A DNA stretch of 64,000 bases. Origin: Hyphomicrobiales bacterium (GTDB taxonomy: Bacteria; Pseudomonadota; Alphaproteobacteria; Rhizobiales; Phreatobacteraceae). Positions within the stretch are counted from its first letter, which is position 1; each line of letters starts with the position of its first letter. Where the stretch lies: NCBI GenBank assembly GCA_017304475.1, contig JAFKKV010000015.1:165428-229427 (forward strand). The letters run 5' to 3'. The position numbers were made by a program, and so were the translations under genes. The notes under the pieces are model-generated. The model saw only the letters and a list, made by a program, of their open reading frames with translations. It was not told the DNA's origin and did no database searches. This document shows positions 49,238 to 57,277 of the stretch, piece after piece.

Positions 49238-50395
49238 ATGCAACGGCGCGATTTCATGGGGCTTCTCGGTGGTGCGGCGCTGGTGCCGCTCACGGCCTTG
49301 CCGGTCTTGCCGGACCCGCCCGACGACAGTGGCGTGCCCGTCGCGCGGGACGATGGCTGGCGCGTCGCCTCCGCCAATGAGGATGAGCTGGTCGACCGCG
49401 CCGCGCTCGGCCGGATGGCCGATCGGCTTGCGGTGTCCAGCACGGCCGAGGTGCATGCCATTCTGGTGGTGCGCGCCGGCAAGCTGGTGTTCGAGCGGTA
49501 TTTCAGGGGCTCCGATGAGGTCAACAACCGTCGGGTCGAGAACGTCGCCTTTGATGCCGGGACACTTCACGACACGAAATCGGTTTCAAAGAGCGTCGCA
49601 TCGCTCGCGCTCGGCATCGCGATCGATCGCGGGCTGATCCGCGGGGTCGACGAGCCGATCTTCAGCTTCTTCCCCGAATTGTCGGACCTGCGTTCACCTG
49701 AAAAGGACCGGATCCAGCTGCTGCACGCACTCACCATGACAATGGGGCTCGCTTGGGTGGAGGCGACGCCGGCGACCGGAGACGACAATGACGAGGTGCG
49801 CATGCATCAGGCGCCGGATCCGTGCCGTTATGTCCTCGGATTGGCGGCGACCGCACCGGCAGGGCAGGGCTTCTTCTACAATACCGGCGCGCTGACGCTC
49901 GTGTCGGCGATCATCCGCAAGGCGACCGGACGCCCCCTCGACGAATTTGCCCGTGCGGCCTTGTTCGAGCCGCTGGGCATTGCCCGGGCGGAGTGGATCC
50001 GGGTCAAGGGGGATACCGATGCCGGAGGCGGATTGCGCTTGCGGCCACGCGATATGGCCAAGATCGGCCAGCTCGTCCTGGCGGGCGGGCGCTGGAACGG
50101 CCGCGAGGTCGTTTCCAAAGGCTGGATCGAGACCTCGACGGCCGCGAAGATCACCGCCACCAGCGGCCTGTCCTATGGCTATCTCTGGTGGCTCGGCCGC
50201 TCCCTCATCAATGGGCGTGAGATCCACTGGGCCGGTGCGCTTGGCCGAGGCGGACAGTCGATCCGCATCGTCCCGGAGCTCGATCTCGTTGTCGTGGTGA
50301 CCGCCGGATATTACCAGGACTACAGCCCGCGCGCCTTTCAGGTGCAGTCCGGCATCTTCAGGGATGTCCTGCGGGCGGTGTCGCAGACGCGCTGA
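49238..50395 (+). CDS. Serine hydrolase, beta-lactamase family (6-aminohexanoate-dimer hydrolase-like), Tat-exported
   Basis: A 385-residue hydrolase. The Tat signal QRRDFMGLLGGAALVPL is at the start. The catalytic SxxK is TKSVSKSVASLALG (Ser115, Lys118), the second motif is YNTGALTLVSAII, and FFPELSDLRSPEKDRIQLLH and DTDAGGGLRLRPRDMAKIGQ match the NylB/EstB-like branch that hydrolyses amides or esters. It is expected in the periplasm. It is divergent from the cupin gene across 226 bases. Confidence 0.87.
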   Translation: MQRRDFMGLLGGAALVPLTALPVLPDPPDDSGVPVARDDGWRVASANEDELVDRAALGRMADRLAVSSTAEVHAILVVRAGKLVFERYFRGSDEVNNRRVENVAFDAGTLHDTKSVSKSVASLALGIAIDRGLIRGVDEPIFSFFPELSDLRSPEKDRIQLLHALTMTMGLAWVEATPATGDDNDEVRMHQAPDPCRYVLGLAATAPAGQGFFYNTGALTLVSAIIRKATGRPLDEFARAALFEPLGIARAEWIRVKGDTDAGGGLRLRPRDMAKIGQLVLAGGRWNGREVVSKGWIETSTAAKITATSGLSYGYLWWLGRSLINGREIHWAGALGRGGQSIRIVPELDLVVVVTAGYYQDYSPRAFQVQSGIFRDVLRAVSQTR

Positions 50396-50485
50396 GCCGG
50401 TCAGGCGCGGCGTGGTTCATCCCGGCCGGGAGCGCACGCATGGAATCGACCAGCCCCGTCCCAGGCCTTCAGCCCAGATCGGCCT

Positions 50486-50923
50486 TCAACCCAGATAGGC
50501 CTTCAGGCTCCGCGCGATCATCGACCACCCGGTGCGGCTTGCTTTGGCGAATTCAGGCGGGATCGGTCCGTCGACATATTCGCGGATCGTCAGTTTCGCG
50601 CGCGCGCCGGCCTGCGCCGAAACCACGGGTTCAATGGCATATTCCACTTCGCAATTCGGCATTGTGACACCAGGTGGCGCCTTGATCCCCCAGGTCATCC
50701 GCAATCTGCGTGGCGCTTCCTTCGCCAGGACGATGCCGGTCGCGCCCCATCCGTCCTCCCGCGCGACCCGATAGGCTTCGCCTTCCTCACCGACGCTGAC
50801 GCGGGCGCCCATGAAATAGTGCCGCGCGTCGTCGTCTGCGATCAACGCGGTCCAGAGCCGCTCGACCGGCACGTCGACGACGACCTCGGTCTCACTGTTC
50901 AACAGCCAATTCTGCACGATCAT
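50486..50923 (-). CDS. SRPBCC (AHSA1-like) domain protein
   Basis: A 145-residue helix-grip protein. It opens VVVDVPVERLWTALIADDDA RHYFMG, the usual first strand and helix. WSMIARSLKAYLG is the terminal helix. GGGAG is close before ATG 50923. It follows the LysR gene on the same strand across about 50 bases and may be its co-transcribed partner. Ligand unknown. Confidence 0.85.
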   Translation of the reverse strand: MIVQNWLLNSETEVVVDVPVERLWTALIADDDARHYFMGARVSVGEEGEAYRVAREDGWGATGIVLAKEAPRRLRMTWGIKAPPGVTMPNCEVEYAIEPVVSAQAGARAKLTIREYVDGPIPPEFAKASRTGWSMIARSLKAYLG

Positions 50924-50975
50924 GTTGCTCCCGCTCGGAATTCCACGGCATCGTCATCGCCGATTCAAGCGACCG

Positions 50976-51875
50976 TCACATCATGAACCTGGGCAAGCCC
51001 GCCGCCAGCGCGTCGACGGCCAGGCGGATCTTCAGAGGCAAATGCGGGGCCTGCAGCCACAGGGCATGGGCGTCGTAGGGAAAGTCCGGCTGATCCGGCA
51101 GCAGCTTGACCAGTGTCCCGGCCCGGAGGCGCGTGCGAACGAGCCAGGAGGGTAGCCAGGCGAGCCCCATGCCGGCGGCCGCGGCATCGGCGATGGCATC
51201 GAGGTCGTCGAGCCGCAGCCGGCCGGCCGGCATGATCTCCGCCGGCGCCTGGCCGGCGCGCGGAAACAGCCAGGGGCGCACCGGACCGGAACGCCGGTAG
51301 GCGATGGCCTGGTGTCCGCCGATCTCCTCGATCCGTCCGGGCTGTCCATGCTTGTCGCAATAGGATGGCGCGGCGCAGACGATCATGTGCTGGCGTGCGA
51401 CGCGGCGCGTGATCACTCCGGCCTTGTCTTCGAGATCGCCGGTCCGGATCGCGAGGTCGAAACCATCCTCGCCGAGATCCGCGATGCGGTCGCTGAACGA
51501 CAGATCGAGCTCCAGCGTCGGATAGCGCCGCGCCAGCTCCAGCAGGATGGGGGCGACGCAGTGCCGGCCGAAATGCGTCGGGCCGGTGACGCGCAGCCTG
51601 CCGCGCGGCTCGGACAATTGATCGGCCGCCAGCGCGTCGGCGGCCTCGGCTTCGGCAAGCACCAGGCGGCAGCGTTCATAATAGGCCTGCCCGAATTCGG
51701 TCAGGCTCTGGCGCCGTGTGGTCCGGTGGATCAGGCGCATGCCGAGGCGTTCCTCGAGAAAGCGCACATGCTTGCCGACCATCGGTCCGGACAGTTCGAG
51801 CGCCGCCGCGGCGGCGGCGAACGAGCCGAGATCGACGGCCTTGACGAACACCGCCATGCTGGTCAGGCGATCCAT
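50976..51875 (-). CDS. LysR family transcriptional regulator
   Basis: Regulator of 299 aa. The HTH covers MDRLTSMAVFVKAVDLGSFA and SGPMVGKHVRFLEERLGMRL, then IHRTTRRQSLTEFGQAYYER and an effector domain with RLRVTGPTHFGRHCVAPIL. I chose ATG 51875 over the in-frame TTG at 51881. It is divergent from the MDR oxidoreductase gene across about 100 bases and probably controls it, a very common pairing. Confidence 0.9.
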   Translation of the reverse strand: MDRLTSMAVFVKAVDLGSFAAAAAALELSGPMVGKHVRFLEERLGMRLIHRTTRRQSLTEFGQAYYERCRLVLAEAEAADALAADQLSEPRGRLRVTGPTHFGRHCVAPILLELARRYPTLELDLSFSDRIADLGEDGFDLAIRTGDLEDKAGVITRRVARQHMIVCAAPSYCDKHGQPGRIEEIGGHQAIAYRRSGPVRPWLFPRAGQAPAEIMPAGRLRLDDLDAIADAAAAGMGLAWLPSWLVRTRLRAGTLVKLLPDQPDFPYDAHALWLQAPHLPLKIRLAVDALAAGLPRFMM

Positions 51876-51979
51876 ATTCAAAACCCGTGGTTTCGACTGT
51901 TCTGCCGATCCGTCGATTTATCCGAACGAACGCTGCTGGCATAGCCATATTCGGTTCAACTGATTTGGAGTTGTGCGGC

Positions 51980-52969
51980 ATGACCCGCGTCGTTCGTTTT
52001 CACCGCCACGGTGGTCCCGAGGTTCTGCGCATCGAGGAGGTCGATCTGCCGGGACCGGGTCAGGGCGAAGTCCAGATCCGGGTCAAGGCCTTGGGTCTCA
52101 ACCGCGCCGAGGCCTTGCTGCGTCGCGGGACCTATATCGAGACGGCCGTCTTTCCGTCCGGCCTCGGTCTCGAGGCCGCCGGTCTCGTCGAAACGGTCGG
52201 CGCGGGCGTCAGCGATTTCGCGCCCGGCGATGCCGTCAGCATCGTGCCGCCGCCCTCGATGATCCGCTGGCCGGCCTATGGCGAGCTGGCCACATTCCCC
52301 GCCGGACATGTCGTCAAGCATCCGTCATCCCTGAGCTTCGAGACGGCGGCGGCCGTCTGGATGCAATACCTCACCGCCTATGGCGCCTTGATCGACATCG
52401 CCAGGCTCGGCGCCGGCGACCTTGTCGTGATCACCGCGGCATCGAGCAGTGTCGGCCTTGCCGCGATCCAGATCGCCAAGGCGGTCGGCGCGACCCCGAT
52501 AGCGGTGACGCGCACATCGGCCAAGAGCCAGGCCTTGAGGGATATCGGCGCGGCCCATGTCGTCGCTTCTGCCGAAGACGACCTGGAGACGCGGCTGACG
52601 GAGATTGCCGGCCCGCAAGGCGCGCGCGTGGTCTTCGACCCGATCGGCGGTCCGATCTTCGGGGCCCTGACGGCCGCGATGTCGCGCGGCGGTATCCTCA
52701 TCGAATATGGCGGTCTCAGCCCCGAGCCGACCCCATTTCCGCTTTTCACGGTGCTCGCCAAGAGCCTGACCCTGCGCGGCTATCTGGTGCACGAGATCAT
52801 CGGCGATCCCGCACGGCTCGCCGCCGCCAAGGCGTTCATTCTCGACGGGCTCGCCGCGGGGTCGCTTGCGCCCGTCATTGCCAGGACCTTCGCCTTCGAC
52901 GAGATCGTCGAGGCGCATCGCTTCCTGGAATCGAATGCGCAATTCGGCAAGATCGTCGTCACGGTTTGA
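51980..52969 (+). CDS. Zinc-independent MDR alcohol dehydrogenase / quinone oxidoreductase-like protein
   Basis: A 329-residue medium-chain dehydrogenase/reductase. It starts VVRFHRHGGPEVLRIEEVDL and has GLGLEAAGLVETVGAGVSDF and the NADPH site VVITAASSSVGLAAIQIAKA, where the usual AxxGVG motif reads ASSSVGLA. The catalytic and structural zinc cysteines of alcohol dehydrogenases are absent, which fits the quinone-oxidoreductase branch. It is divergent from the LysR gene. GGAG lies ten bases before ATG 51980. Confidence 0.88.
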   Translation: MTRVVRFHRHGGPEVLRIEEVDLPGPGQGEVQIRVKALGLNRAEALLRRGTYIETAVFPSGLGLEAAGLVETVGAGVSDFAPGDAVSIVPPPSMIRWPAYGELATFPAGHVVKHPSSLSFETAAAVWMQYLTAYGALIDIARLGAGDLVVITAASSSVGLAAIQIAKAVGATPIAVTRTSAKSQALRDIGAAHVVASAEDDLETRLTEIAGPQGARVVFDPIGGPIFGALTAAMSRGGILIEYGGLSPEPTPFPLFTVLAKSLTLRGYLVHEIIGDPARLAAAKAFILDGLAAGSLAPVIARTFAFDEIVEAHRFLESNAQFGKIVVTV

Positions 52970-53144
52970 CCGGGCACTCTTGCCGCGGTTGCGCGCGGCG
53001 GCGGAAACCGGCCGCGTTGTGCCGCCATGGTCGAACGCCGGATTGACGCCGTCCCGGCCGCCGGCCTTCCATAGGCGGAGCAGGCAGCGGCAGCAGCGCC
53101 GGATCCGGCGCCGCGAAAGCGCTGAGCTTTCCGGGGGAGATCCT

Positions 53145-53930
53145 ATGGGCCGTCTCGCAGGCAAATCAGTTGTCATCACCGGCGCCGGCAGCGGCATCGG
53201 CCGCGCCGCCTCTCTGCTGTTCGTCGCCGAAGGCGCCAGGCTGGTCGCGGTCGACCGCAGCGAGGCGGTCGCGGACACCGTGGCCGACATCCGCAAGGCC
53301 GGCGGCACGGCCGAGGCCGTGATCGCCGATGCCGGTTCGGAACCGGACGTGGCCGGCTTCATCGCCAGGGCGGTTTCCGCCTATGGCGGGCTCGACGTCA
53401 TCTGGGCCAATGCCGGCATCAGCGGCGGCCTTGTGCCGCTCGGCGAGCAGACGCCGGAGCACTGGCAGGAGATCCTGCGCATCAACCTGATCGGGCCGTT
53501 CCTGGCGATCAAGCATGCCATGCCGCAGATGATCAGCCAGCGCCGCGGCTCCATTGTTTGCACGGCCTCCGTCGCCGGTCTCAAATCCGGTGCCAGCGGC
53601 CATCCCTATGCGGCGAGCAAGGCCGGCGTCATCAGCTTGGTGCAGACCACGGCCTATTCGCTGTCCGGCACCGGCGTGCGCATCAATGCGGTCTGCCCGG
53701 GCCTGATCGAGACCGGCATGACCAAACCGATCTTCGATGGCGCCAGGGAGCGCGGCACGGAAGACCGGATCGGCCAGCTCAATCCGCTGAAGCGGGCAGG
53801 CCAGCCCCATGAGCTCGCCGCCATGGGGCTGTTCCTGGCAAGCGACGAGGCATCCTATGTCAACGGCCAGGCCATTCCGGTAGATGGCGGCCTGACCGCA
53901 TCGATGCCCTATGCCGGCAAGCCGATCTGA
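53145..53930 (+). CDS. SDR family oxidoreductase
   Basis: A 261-residue classical short-chain dehydrogenase: cofactor motif ITGAGSGIGRAASLLFVAEG, NAGI (reads WANAGISGG), catalytic Ser in CTASVAGLKSG, Tyr/Lys in YAASKAGVISL, and YVNGQAIPVDGGLTAS at the end. GGGGGAG precedes ATG 53145. It follows the MDR gene on the same strand after 175 bases and may be in the same regulon. Substrate unknown. Confidence 0.92.
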   Translation: MGRLAGKSVVITGAGSGIGRAASLLFVAEGARLVAVDRSEAVADTVADIRKAGGTAEAVIADAGSEPDVAGFIARAVSAYGGLDVIWANAGISGGLVPLGEQTPEHWQEILRINLIGPFLAIKHAMPQMISQRRGSIVCTASVAGLKSGASGHPYAASKAGVISLVQTTAYSLSGTGVRINAVCPGLIETGMTKPIFDGARERGTEDRIGQLNPLKRAGQPHELAAMGLFLASDEASYVNGQAIPVDGGLTASMPYAGKPI

Positions 53931-53931
53931 T

Positions 53932-53961
53932 GCGGCCGGGCCGAGGCCTCGGTCAGGCCGC
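53932..53961. terminator. Hairpin between convergent SDR and SRPBCC genes
   Basis: Outer arms GCGGCC (53932-53937) and GGCCGC (53956-53961) enclose the perfect palindrome CCGAGGCCTCGG (53941-53952). It spans the SDR stop and the end of the convergent gene. No U run is present. Confidence 0.4.
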
Positions 53962-54426
53962 GGCCGTCTGGCGGTCGAGCTCCAGGGCGAGCATGTCCAG
54001 GAGCTCGCGCCATCCGGTCTCACGATTGGCCGGCACGTCGGCGCCATCGAGGAAGGCGGCCTGTTCGGTATAGACAAGCCGCGTGCCCGTCCCGTCGGCG
54101 GCGATCGCGATGGTGGCCAGCGACACGGAGATGCGCTTGCCCTCGACGGTCATGGCGTAGCTGTAGACGATGCGCCGGTCCGGCACGATCTCATGATAGA
54201 CGGCGTCGCTCGCCATGGGCGGCCCGTCGCCGAAACGAAAGCGGCTGCGCTCGCGGCCGCCCTCGGCGAAATCGACGGTGTATTCGTCGATCGTCCAGCC
54301 ATCGGCCTCGATGAACCAGCGCCGCTTGATCGCGGGATCGGCGAAAGCCTGGAAGACGCGCGCGGGCGCCGCCGGATAAAGCCGCGAGACAGCGAAGGTC
54401 GCGTGAAGAACGGATCGGTCGGTCAT
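53953..54426 (-). CDS. SRPBCC (AHSA1-like) domain protein
   Basis: A 157-residue helix-grip protein with the family opening TFAVSRLYPAAPARVFQAFA DPAIKRRWF, the middle EGGRERSRFRFGDG and the final helix TGWRELLDMLALELDRQ. AGGA is six bases before ATG 54426; the longer reading from 54609 runs through the DUF6506 gene in another frame and is rejected. It sits 61 bases after the DUF6506 gene, likely in one transcript. Confidence 0.88.
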   Translation of the reverse strand: MTDRSVLHATFAVSRLYPAAPARVFQAFADPAIKRRWFIEADGWTIDEYTVDFAEGGRERSRFRFGDGPPMASDAVYHEIVPDRRIVYSYAMTVEGKRISVSLATIAIAADGTGTRLVYTEQAAFLDGADVPANRETGWRELLDMLALELDRQTAAA

Positions 54427-54487
54427 GGCAGGTCCTGCATGTCGGCCCTTAGGGCCGTGGGGTGATAGGGGCGGATCGACGGCGGTT

Positions 54488-55075
54488 TCAGGCCGCCGCG
54501 ATTGCGGGTAGCGCGATGGCATCGAGCGTGAAGCTGCCGATCCCGACGGCCGCGCGGCCGTCGACGGCGTCGATGACCGCCGCCGCGCCTTTGCCGGTGA
54601 AGCCGCCATAGAGCTCGATCAGCCCGACGCCGCGGCCGGTGAGTTCGCGCGCGACGGCTGCGGCGGCCGTCTCGTCCGGCACGGCGACGAAGGTCGTGTG
54701 CTGTGGCGGGAACGACCTGGCGAAGCGGTCAACGCGCGGATCGGCACCGGCCTCGATGAAAATGAAGGCCCCGGGGGGCGGCGTGCCGTCGATGGAGGCC
54801 TGGCTGAAGCGGGCGGCAGCGGCGAGCGACTCGATGCCGAAGGTCACCGAGCTGACCCGGACCTGCGGGCCGACGGCCGCCTGGACGATGGGGCGCCAGC
54901 GGGGCGAGATCGCACCGCAGAGCTCGATCAGCCCGGCGCCGTCCCGTGCCAGGTCGGCCGCCACCACGGCGAGCGCGGCGGGATCGCCGACAGCCACCAG
55001 GGTCAGGTCTTTTCGCACGATACGGTCGCGCCGGGGATCCGCTCCGGCGGCGTCGTAGATGATGGCCTTCTTCAT
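54488..55075 (-). CDS. Tandem DUF6506 protein (two repeats in one chain)
   Basis: A 195-residue protein made of two similar halves. Half 1 runs from KKAIIYDAAGADPRRDRIVR to DGAGLIELCGAISPRWRPIV. Half 2 repeats the plan with GAFIFIEAGADPRVDRFARS and GRGVGLIELYGGFTGKGAAA VIDAV. Each resembles the small DUF6506 family (marker LIEL(C/Y)G), which is normally about 100 residues with a single domain. Only half 1 keeps the cysteine in LIELCG; half 2 has Tyr. I chose ATG 55075 because GGAGG is five bases upstream. Function unknown. It is divergent from a LysR gene and precedes an SRPBCC gene. Confidence 0.8.
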   Translation of the reverse strand: MKKAIIYDAAGADPRRDRIVRKDLTLVAVGDPAALAVVAADLARDGAGLIELCGAISPRWRPIVQAAVGPQVRVSSVTFGIESLAAAARFSQASIDGTPPPGAFIFIEAGADPRVDRFARSFPPQHTTFVAVPDETAAAAVARELTGRGVGLIELYGGFTGKGAAAVIDAVDGRAAVGIGSFTLDAIALPAIAAA

Positions 55076-55160
55076 CATGTCCTCCAGATGCGAAGATTGT
55101 CGCGTCGAGCGATCCGTGCAATTGCTCAAAATGCGATCGAAACGATCAGGTTTGACGATC

Positions 55161-56066
55161 ATGCTGGATGCCTTGACGCTCGATCAGCTGCGCGTCTTCG
55201 TGACGATCGCCGACAGGGGCTCGTTTCGCGCCGCGGCAAGGTCGCTCGGCCGCGCCCAGTCGGGCCTCAGCAGCGCCATCGCCAATCTCGAGGCTGAGCT
55301 CGAGGTTGCGCTGTTCGATCGCTCGGAGCACCGGCCCGTGCTGACGGAAGCGGGTGTCACGCTGCTTGCCGAGGCGCGGACCCTGCTGATCCGGACCGAT
55401 GCCTTTCGCGCCCGCGCCAACAGCTTCCGACAGGGCGTCGAGGCCGGGCTCGCACTGGCGCTCGATCCCTTGCTGCCGCTGCCGCTGCTCGCCGGCGTTA
55501 TCAGGCGGTTCCAGGCGGACTATCCTAGCGTCCGGCTGGAACTGGAGACCGCACCGATGACCTCGGCGCTCGCCATGGTGCTGGACGGCCGCTGCGATCT
55601 CGGTTTCACCAGCGCCGACGAACAGGACGCCCATATCGCGGCCGAGGTGATCGGCGAGATCGACGGCATGATCCCGGTCTGCCATCCCGATCATCGCCTG
55701 GCCTGCGCGGGCGAGCAGGGCAAATGGGCGACTGTCGACCTTTCCGACCATGTGCAGATCGTCATAGCCGACCCGTCGGAACGCTCGGCGGGCCGCGATT
55801 TCGGGGTCCTGTCGCAGCGAACCCATCGGGTGAGCGATATCGCGGCCAAACACGCTCTCATCCTGGCGGGCGTCGGCTGGGGCAACCTGCCGCTCTGGAT
55901 GGTCGCCGAGAATGTCCGCGCCGGCCGGCTGGCGCGGGTCGCGCTCGCCGCCCACCGGGCGCCCGAGCCTGCTCCTTTGACGCTCTATGCCATTCGCCGC
56001 ATCGATAGGCCGTTCGGGCCCGCGGCGTCCAGGCTGAGCCGCATGCTGGCCGAAGCGCTCCGCTGA
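55161..56066 (+). CDS. LysR family transcriptional regulator
   Basis: Regulator of 301 aa. The HTH covers LTLDQLRVFVTIADRGSFRA and AQSGLSSAIANLEAELEVAL, then FDRSEHRPVLTEAGVTLL and an effector domain with LALALDPLLPLPLLAGVIRR. I chose ATG 55161; the longer reading from 55059 would overlap the opposing gene. It is divergent from the DUF6506/SRPBCC pair across about 85 bases and probably controls it. Confidence 0.88.
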   Translation: MLDALTLDQLRVFVTIADRGSFRAAARSLGRAQSGLSSAIANLEAELEVALFDRSEHRPVLTEAGVTLLAEARTLLIRTDAFRARANSFRQGVEAGLALALDPLLPLPLLAGVIRRFQADYPSVRLELETAPMTSALAMVLDGRCDLGFTSADEQDAHIAAEVIGEIDGMIPVCHPDHRLACAGEQGKWATVDLSDHVQIVIADPSERSAGRDFGVLSQRTHRVSDIAAKHALILAGVGWGNLPLWMVAENVRAGRLARVALAAHRAPEPAPLTLYAIRRIDRPFGPAASRLSRMLAEALR

Positions 56067-56072
56067 GCCGGC

Positions 56073-56102
56073 CGCGGACGCCAGGCGGCCGTCAGGTCCG
56101 CG
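56073..56102. terminator. Hairpin between convergent LysR and MFS genes
   Basis: Arms CGCGGAC (56073-56079) and GTCCGCG (56096-56102) pair perfectly around a 16-base loop. The structure overlaps the last codons and stop of the MFS gene (56092). Confidence 0.4.
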
Positions 56103-57264
56103 CGGCGGCGGGCCGGGCCATGCCGCCCGGGATCAGGCGGAACAGCCAGAACATGATCGGGCAGGCCAGAAGCGCGGCGGCGCCGAAGTCGAGAGCGGCG
56201 CCGGCATTGCCGGCCCAGACGGCGATCCTGCCGCCGGCCATCGGACCAAGCAGCATGCCCGCATAGAAGACCGTGTAGAACAGCCCCATGCCGATCGCCC
56301 GGTTGTCGGGTCCGAGCACGCGTTGCGGCAGGCTCATGATGGCGCCCGCCGGCAAGCCGCAGATGGCCCCCAGGACCAGGACGACGGGCAGCACCGTGCC
56401 GCTGCGCGACAGGAGCAGCAGTAGCACGGCGAAGGCGATGCAGCCGTCGACCAGGATAAGGTCGCCCCGCTTGCTGCGGTCGGCCAGGACGCCGCCCAGC
56501 GGCACGGACAGCGTGGCGAGCCACAGCACGATGCTGATGGTCGATCCCGCCGCGGAGGCGGACCAGCCGCGCGCGGCCAACATGGACGGGCCGAAGCTGA
56601 AGACCATGGCGAGGCCGAGATTGTAGAGGCCCCAGATGACGCCGGCGGCGATCACCGCTGCGGCCGCGCCGGGTGACAGGCGTCCGCCGCCCGGGCCGGC
56701 GGCCGGCATGTCCGGCGCGCGGTAGAGCCAGGCGACGAGGACGATGCCGACGGCGATCGGCGCCATCACCGCCCAGTTCGCCGCGCCCAGCCCGAAACCG
56801 GTCGCGATCGCCGGCAGGGCCATGAGCGCGACGGCGATGCCGACCGGCCAGGAATTGACGAAGATGGCCATGGCGGTTGCCATCTCGGGCCCGGAAAACC
56901 AGTCGGCGACCATTTTCGTCATCACGACATTGAGCACGATACCGCCGGCGCCGGCCATCAGCCGGCCGGCGATCTGGGCGTCCCATCCGGTCGACGCGGT
57001 CATCAGCCATTGGCCGGCCAGCATCATCGCGAGGCCGGCCAGGACCGCGGTCTTGTCGCCGAGGCGGCGGCCGATCGCGCCGCCGGGCAGGGCGAGCACG
57101 GTGCCCGGAGCGAAATAGAGCCCGATCAGAATGCCGATATCGGCGAGGCTTGCACCGAGACCCTGGCTCAGCTGCGGGGCGATGGCGGCGACGCTTTGAA
57201 ATTGAAAGGCCATCGCCGCGCGGGCGGCAAAGAGGACGGCAAGAATGGTCCAACGGCTGGGCAT
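56092..57264 (-). CDS. MFS transporter
   Basis: A 390-residue carrier with about 12 hydrophobic helices. The loop between helices 2 and 3 has GGAIGRRLGDKTAVLAGLAM, the MFS GxxxDRxGRR-type motif, and the second half repeats it as GGVLADRSKRGDLILV. It resembles CynX/NimT-type carriers. GGAG is eight bases before ATG 57264, inside the gap of 13 bases after the BBE-type oxidoreductase, so the two form an operon. It may export or import the flavoenzyme's substrate or product. Confidence 0.88.
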   Translation of the reverse strand: MPSRWTILAVLFAARAAMAFQFQSVAAIAPQLSQGLGASLADIGILIGLYFAPGTVLALPGGAIGRRLGDKTAVLAGLAMMLAGQWLMTASTGWDAQIAGRLMAGAGGIVLNVVMTKMVADWFSGPEMATAMAIFVNSWPVGIAVALMALPAIATGFGLGAANWAVMAPIAVGIVLVAWLYRAPDMPAAGPGGGRLSPGAAAAVIAAGVIWGLYNLGLAMVFSFGPSMLAARGWSASAAGSTISIVLWLATLSVPLGGVLADRSKRGDLILVDGCIAFAVLLLLLSRSGTVLPVVLVLGAICGLPAGAIMSLPQRVLGPDNRAIGMGLFYTVFYAGMLLGPMAGGRIAVWAGNAGAALDFGAAALLACPIMFWLFRLIPGGMARPAAART

Positions 57265-57277
57265 CGCGACGGCTCCG

